DNA of 9,991 bases from Clostridiales bacterium (GTDB lineage: Bacteria; Bacillota; Clostridia; Peptostreptococcales; Natronincolaceae): contig JAAZJW010000103.1 in the NCBI GenBank assembly GCA_012800145.1, positions 1-9,991 of the forward strand, given 5' to 3'. Numbering within the stretch: position 1 is the first letter of the stretch; the number at the start of each line of letters is the position of its first letter. Shown here piece by piece: positions 5,964-9,991 of this stretch. Made by a program: the position numbers and the translations under genes. A model generated the notes under the pieces. It was not told the DNA's origin and made no database searches. It worked only from the letters and a program-made list of their open reading frames with translations.

Positions 5964-8304
5964 TTACCCCATCCCTTTTAAATGCATGTTTCAGTACATC
6001 ATCCATATGCTGAGCAAAAACAAATTCAAGTTTGCGTTTAACATTTGTCGGTATATCCTCCAGATTTTTTTCATTATCTATTGGTAGTATCACCTTTTTT
6101 ATGCCTGCTCTGTTGGCTGCAAGCACTTTTTCCTTAACTCCGCCTATAGGCAGGATCCTACCCCTCAACGTAATTTCTCCCGTCATTGCAACATCTTTAT
6201 ATACAGGGACATTAGTCAAGGCGGATATTACGGCAGTTGTCATTGCTATACCTGCGGACGGACCGTCTTTCGGAATAGCACCTTCGGGAATATGAATGTG
6301 TATATCCAAATCTTTATGAAAATCAGGATTGATCTTAAGATCCCCAACTTTTGAACGTATATAACTTATACCTGCCTTCGCGGATTCTTTCATAACATCG
6401 CCCAGTTGTCCTGTAAGCACAAGTTTGCCTTCTCCTTTCATGGGAGTGACCTCTACAGACAAGGTGTCCCCACCTACAGGAGTCCAAGCCAAACCCCTTA
6501 CAACACCTACTTCATCTTTTTCGTTTACCATATCATATCTATAAATAGGATTACCCAGATATCTTTTTAAACCCTTCGGGGTAACACTAACAAAGGTAAT
6601 TCCCTCTTCTACAATCCGCTTCGCAGCCTTACGGCATAAATTCGCAAGCTGCCTTTCCAGGTTTCTGACTCCTGATTCCCGAGTATAATAATTAATAATA
6701 TCCCTTATAGTTTTTTTAGATACCTTTAATGCACCTTCTTCTAAACCGTGCTCCTTGATCTGTTTAGGTAACAAATGTATTTCAGCAATTTTGAGCTTTT
6801 CTTCCTCAGTGTATCCCGCAATTCTAATTACTTCCATCCGATCCAGTAAGGGTCTCGGTATTGTGTCCGTGCTGTTAGCTGTGGTAATAAACATTACATT
6901 TTCAAGACTGAAAGGAAATTCTAAATAATGGTCTGTAAAATCGTGGTTTTGTTCAGGGTCCAGGACCTCAAGCAGTGCGGAAGCAGGGTCGCCCCTGAAA
7001 TCGCTTGCTAATTTGTCGACCTCATCAAACAGAAATACCGGATTTTTACTTTTTACCTGTCTGATAGATGTGATAATTCTGCCGGGGATGGCACCTACAT
7101 AAGTTCTTCTATGCCCTCTGATTTCGGCTTCATCCCTTACCCCACCTAAGGACATCCTTGCAAATTTTCTGTCCAGGGACCTTGCTATTGATTTTGCAAT
7201 AGAGGTCTTACCTACCCCGGGCGGTCCTACAAGACATAGGATTGGCCCTCTCATAGTTTTGGAAAGTTGTCGAATAGCCAGGTATTCCAATATCCTTTCT
7301 TTTACCTTTTCCAAGCCATAATGGTCCTCATCTAAAATTCGGGCCGATTTTTTAATATCAAGTGTATCTTTTGTTTCCTCGTTCCAGGGCAGGTTTAAAG
7401 CCCAATCTATATAACTCCTTATTACTCCTGTTTCAGCTGAAGATGGAGAAAGCCTTGACAGTCTGCTTATCTCTCTCCCGATTTTTTCGTTTAATTCCTT
7501 GGAAAGTTTTAATTTTTTAAGTTTTTGTTTGTATTCATCTACTTCTTCTACCAGGTTTTCTTCTTCACCCAGTTCTTTTTGTATTGCTTTTAACTGTTCT
7601 CTCAAATAATACTCTTTTTGCACCTTGTTAATTTGACTTTTGACCCTTTCACTTATTTTTTGTTCAATCTCTAAAATTTGTATTTCTTCTAACAATATTC
7701 TATATAATGTTTCCAATCTGAGTTTCGGGTCAAAGGCCTCTAACACTTCCTGTCTTTTGCTCGGGTTCAGTACAATGTTTGAGGCTATAGTATCTGCCAA
7801 TCTGCCGGGAGTGTCTATTTCGGATACATTTAATAAAATCTCCGAAGAAGCCTTGTTATCAATTTCTATATATTCAGTAAATGCATTTATAACACTGCGC
7901 ATCAGGGCATCGGTTTCTATATCTTTAACCATTTCTATCCGGTCTATTTGCTCCACTACTTCTACAACAAAAAAGGGATCCTCCTGTAATATATTTGCTA
8001 TTTTAGCTCTTGAAATCCCTTCAACCAGTATTCTAATGGTGTCCCCGGGTAATTTAAGCATCTGCTTAATTTTTGAAATTGTGCCCACCTTGTAGAAGTC
8101 TTCAGGTGTAGGCTCATTTATCTCTGCTTTCTTTTGAGAAGCTAAAAATATTAATTGGTTGTTTACCATGGCCTCTTCCAAGGCGTTAATAGAAGCTTCC
8201 CTACCTATATCAAAATGCATTATCATATATGGAAAAACAGTTATACCACGTAGAGGAATTAAAGGAAGCCTGCGTTTTGTTCTGCTGTCTCTATATAATT
8301 CCAT
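5950..8304 (-). CDS. lon: ATP-dependent protease La (LonA)
   Basis: Cytoplasmic AAA+ serine protease that degrades misfolded and selected regulatory proteins. The 784 residues are a full family length (Bacillus LonA about 774). The N-terminal substrate domain spans about 10-200 (LPLIPLRGITVFP near its start), followed by a coiled-coil-like segment at about 205-275. The AAA+ module has Walker A GPPGVGKT at 360-367 and Walker B FLFDEVDK at 424-431. The protease domain, about 595-775, has catalytic S683 (in KDGPSAG) and K726 (in GGVKEK). All catalytic residues are present. GAGGAG lies 8 bases before the ATG, and a promoter (TTGAAC-16-TATAAT) ends about 30 bases upstream. The gene overlaps engB by 14 bases. 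I saw no CIRCE or CtsR heat-shock operator nearby. Confidence 0.98.
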   Translation of the reverse strand: MELYRDSRTKRRLPLIPLRGITVFPYMIMHFDIGREASINALEEAMVNNQLIFLASQKKAEINEPTPEDFYKVGTISKIKQMLKLPGDTIRILVEGISRAKIANILQEDPFFVVEVVEQIDRIEMVKDIETDALMRSVINAFTEYIEIDNKASSEILLNVSEIDTPGRLADTIASNIVLNPSKRQEVLEAFDPKLRLETLYRILLEEIQILEIEQKISERVKSQINKVQKEYYLREQLKAIQKELGEEENLVEEVDEYKQKLKKLKLSKELNEKIGREISRLSRLSPSSAETGVIRSYIDWALNLPWNEETKDTLDIKKSARILDEDHYGLEKVKERILEYLAIRQLSKTMRGPILCLVGPPGVGKTSIAKSIARSLDRKFARMSLGGVRDEAEIRGHRRTYVGAIPGRIITSIRQVKSKNPVFLFDEVDKLASDFRGDPASALLEVLDPEQNHDFTDHYLEFPFSLENVMFITTANSTDTIPRPLLDRMEVIRIAGYTEEEKLKIAEIHLLPKQIKEHGLEEGALKVSKKTIRDIINYYTRESGVRNLERQLANLCRKAAKRIVEEGITFVSVTPKGLKRYLGNPIYRYDMVNEKDEVGVVRGLAWTPVGGDTLSVEVTPMKGEGKLVLTGQLGDVMKESAKAGISYIRSKVGDLKINPDFHKDLDIHIHIPEGAIPKDGPSAGIAMTTAVISALTNVPVYKDVAMTGEITLRGRILPIGGVKEKVLAANRAGIKKVILPIDNEKNLEDIPTNVKRKLEFVFAQHMDDVLKHAFKRDGVNESS

Positions 8305-8334
8305 ATTATCATCTCCTCATATAATATGCTTTGT

Positions 8335-8362
8335 ATTATAATTATTTATTGTATATGTTCAA
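8335..8362 (-). promoter_or_regulatory. lonA promoter
   Basis: On the minus strand TTGAAC (8357-8362) and a perfect TATAAT (8335-8340) are separated by 16 bases. Transcription would start near 8328, leaving a short leader with the GAGGAG ribosome site. Another pair further upstream, TTGCAT-18-TATAAT, overlaps the lonB terminator arm and is a weaker alternative. Confidence 0.65.
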
Positions 8363-8432
8363 TATATATCTATTGTTCCATTTTAGCAATTGACAATTAT
8401 TATACCCTTTTATGCAGACTCTTTCAATATTT

Positions 8433-8464
8433 TATTTACCCTAATTTTTATTTACCCTAATTCA
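8433..8464. repeat. Two-copy 16-base tandem repeat upstream of lonA
   Basis: TATTTACCCTAATT occurs at 8433-8446 and again at 8449-8462, giving a 16-base period and 14 identical positions out of 16. It lies about 70 bases upstream of the lonA -35. It may be a simple duplication or a pair of regulator half-sites; nothing else in the window carries it as far as I can see. Confidence 0.8.
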
Positions 8465-8497
8465 AAACGATATATCAATAATATATATACTATTATA

Positions 8498-8535
8498 CAA
8501 TATCAAAATAGCACAATGCAATGCAGTGTGCTATT
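8498..8535 (-). terminator. Probable lonB terminator
   Basis: AATAGCACA (8507-8515) and TGTGCTATT (8527-8535) form a perfect 9-bp stem around an 11-base loop. On the minus strand the stem ends in a T-rich stretch (ATTTTGATATTG), a modest tail. It lies 86 bases past the lonB stop. The plus-strand side has no T-run. The tail is not ideal, so partial readthrough into lonA is possible. Confidence 0.65.
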
Positions 8536-8621
8536 ACCCAAGTTGTTTGCCTCAAATTTTGGAATTTAGTTTTACCATATTTTTGTCAAACACCTGATAT
8601 GTTTATCTATGGACAACTTTC

Positions 8622-9991
8622 CTAATCATTAAGGAAATTCTTGTTCTCCAGAGCTGCAATAAATGGAAACGAATCCTGTATGCCTTCATTTCCGCCCCCA
8701 TTTTTCCCTTCATGCAAGGCCAACCATATAACCTCATCTATGTTCTCTATAGGTATCACTTCCGTTTCCAGTTTTTTAAATCGTTCCTGATAATTATCTT
8801 TTGGAATTAATACCCTTGTACAGCCTGCTCTTTTTGCCGCCTCGATTTTTGCCGGAACCCCTCCAACAGGTTTTATCTTCCCCCTAATAGACAGTTCCCC
8901 GGTCATTGCAATTTTGTTATCAACCGACCTCTCTGTAATAGCGGAATATATTGCCGTAGCCATGGCAATTCCGGCGGAAGGGCCGTCTATCGATATACCT
9001 CCGGGAAAATTCAGGTGTATGTCATAGTTTCTCGGATCCACATTCAAGAATTTTCTGATTACCGTCAGTACATTATCCACAGAATCCAGAACTGTACTCC
9101 TTTTTTTAAGGGTTTTCCCGGATAGGTTTGTTTCCTCCCTGTCGACGGTTCCCGTTACAATAACCCTGCCTTCCCCGTCTACAGGTATTTTTATGGCAGA
9201 GGCCTCTATTTCTATTATAGTGCCCATTTGTATATTATACACGGCGAGTCCGTTAACATATCCAACAGAAGGAGCTTTCCCTATTCCTTTTTCCAATCTG
9301 GGGGAATATTGCCCACTTTCTATAACCCATTCAATATCCTCCAAAGTAATTTTTTTTCTGTCCTGAGTCAAAGCCAGTCCACCTGTTATTTGTATCATAT
9401 TAACCGCTTCTCTACCGTTAGTGGCGTATTTTTTGATCTCTTCCAGTGCTCTTTCTTCAATTTCCAAATTGCTTTTTTTACAGGCTCTGTCGGCGATGAT
9501 GCCTATTTCTTCCGAAAAAAGCGGTCTAAAATAAATTTCAACACATCTCGACCTCAAGGCAGGGGGCATATCTGAAGGGGTTTTTGTAGTAGCACCGATT
9601 AATCTGAAATCTGCCGGCAATCCCTTTTGGAATATTTCATGAATATATTTTGGAATTTTTGTATCCTCCGAATTATAATAGGAGCTTTCCAAAAATATCT
9701 TCCTGTCTTCCAGAACCTTGAGCAATTTATTCATCTGCACAGGATGTAACTCGCCGATTTCATCTATAAATAGGATTCCTCCGTGTGCTCTAGTTACCGC
9801 TCCCGGCTTGGGCTGGGGTATACCCGCATTTCCCATTTTACCCGCACCCTGATAAATAGGATCATGAACAGACCCCATTAAAGGGTCCACTATTCCCCTT
9901 TCATCAAAACGCAGTGTTGTGGCATCTAATTCAATAAATTTTGAATTAATATTGAATGGAGAAAATTTATTTTTTTTGGCTTCTTCCAATA
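8622..9991 (-). CDS. lonB: ATP-dependent protease LonB (5' end beyond the window)
   Basis: C-terminal part of the Bacillus-type LonB protease, a Lon paralogue of spore-formers that is forespore-linked in B. subtilis. The reading frame stays open through the right edge. The leftmost in-frame TTG (9987-9989) is an internal Leu in LEEAKKNKFSPF and not a start. About 455 residues are visible; B. subtilis LonB has 552, so roughly 95 residues are missing, including Walker A. Counting from that TTG, Walker B GILFIDE is at 71-77, an arginine-rich LRSRC at 145-149, and the protease domain has S338 (in DGPSAG) and K381 (in GGVPAK), the Lon catalytic pair. The region LDATTLRFDERG and GSVHDPIYQGAG are LonB hallmarks. 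It lies directly upstream of lonA as in Bacillus, but with an intervening terminator and a separate lonA promoter. Confidence 0.96.
   Translation of the reverse strand, partial: LEEAKKNKFSPFNINSKFIELDATTLRFDERGIVDPLMGSVHDPIYQGAGKMGNAGIPQPKPGAVTRAHGGILFIDEIGELHPVQMNKLLKVLEDRKIFLESSYYNSEDTKIPKYIHEIFQKGLPADFRLIGATTKTPSDMPPALRSRCVEIYFRPLFSEEIGIIADRACKKSNLEIEERALEEIKKYATNGREAVNMIQITGGLALTQDRKKITLEDIEWVIESGQYSPRLEKGIGKAPSVGYVNGLAVYNIQMGTIIEIEASAIKIPVDGEGRVIVTGTVDREETNLSGKTLKKRSTVLDSVDNVLTVIRKFLNVDPRNYDIHLNFPGGISIDGPSAGIAMATAIYSAITERSVDNKIAMTGELSIRGKIKPVGGVPAKIEAAKRAGCTRVLIPKDNYQERFKKLETEVIPIENIDEVIWLALHEGKNGGGNEGIQDSFPFIAALENKNFLND

Larger units (their letters stand above)
8305..8621. other. lonB-lonA intergenic region (317 bases)
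   Basis: The region is very AT-rich and non-coding. From the lonB side it holds a 9-bp hairpin acting as the lonB terminator (8507-8535), a two-copy 16-base tandem repeat (8433-8464), a short palindrome AATTGACAATT (8388-8398) and the lonA promoter (8335-8362). The arrangement implies that lonA can be expressed independently of lonB. Confidence 0.8.

Noticed and set aside
7640..8095. 151-codon plus-strand open frame
   Set aside because: Opposite the N-terminal and coiled-coil part of lonA; its Ser/Ile-rich translation looks like an antisense shadow.
8388..8398. Palindrome AATTGACAATT containing a plus-strand TTGACA
   Set aside because: No matching -10 at proper spacing and no plus-strand gene; short AT-rich palindromes are common here.
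8305..8621. Search for CIRCE or CtsR heat-shock operators ahead of lonA
   Set aside because: No paired CIRCE arms and no tandem GGTCAAA-type heptamers; the single GTCAAA near 8585 is isolated.
1..9991. CRISPR array, insertion sequence, defence or phage module
   Set aside because: No spaced repeat arrays, transposase, integrase or terminal inverted repeats were seen; the genes are mostly conserved chromosomal ones.

Overview
The window looks like chromosomal DNA from a low-GC, endospore-forming Firmicute, most likely a member of the class Clostridia. The reasons are the AT-rich base composition, the Bacillus-type gene order lonB-lonA-engB (LonB is a protease of spore-formers), purine-rich Shine-Dalgarno sites, sigma-A-like promoters, and a PyrR-type attenuator ahead of pyrimidine genes. 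I cannot name the genus. There are no rRNA or tRNA genes, CRISPR arrays or recognisable mobile elements.

Layout. Positions 1-142 hold the terminator of the first gene. Positions 143-1690 (minus) encode a soluble GAF-GAF-GGDEF diguanylate cyclase. Positions 1868-3388 (minus) encode an unusual protein: an ADP-ribosylglycohydrolase-like domain whose metal-binding motifs are eroded, fused to C-terminal TPR repeats. Positions 3389-3912 form a divergent intergenic region with the pyrB promoter and a complete PyrR-style attenuator. Positions 3913-5273 (plus) are pyrB and pyrI, the catalytic and regulatory chains of aspartate transcarbamoylase, joined by a one-base stop/start overlap. On the minus strand follow engB (5340-5963), lonA (5950-8304, overlapping engB by 14 bases), a 317-base gap with the lonB terminator and lonA promoter, and the 3' part of lonB (8622 to the window edge).

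How the parts fit. LonB, LonA and EngB form a conserved protein-quality-control and ribosome-assembly neighbourhood. LonA and EngB are tightly coupled, while LonB is set apart by its own terminator. The pyrBI pair carries two layers of pyrimidine feedback: predicted UMP/PyrR-dependent attenuation of the mRNA, and allosteric control through the zinc-containing PyrI chain. The diguanylate cyclase and the pseudo-ADP-ribosylhydrolase/TPR protein lie in tandem and may be a signalling pair, but only their adjacency supports that.

The most noteworthy points are the degenerate ADP-ribosylhydrolase/TPR fusion, the fully readable binding-loop/antiterminator/terminator logic ahead of pyrB, and a perfect dyad between the -35 and -10 of the cyclase promoter. 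I found no clearly new multi-gene system.
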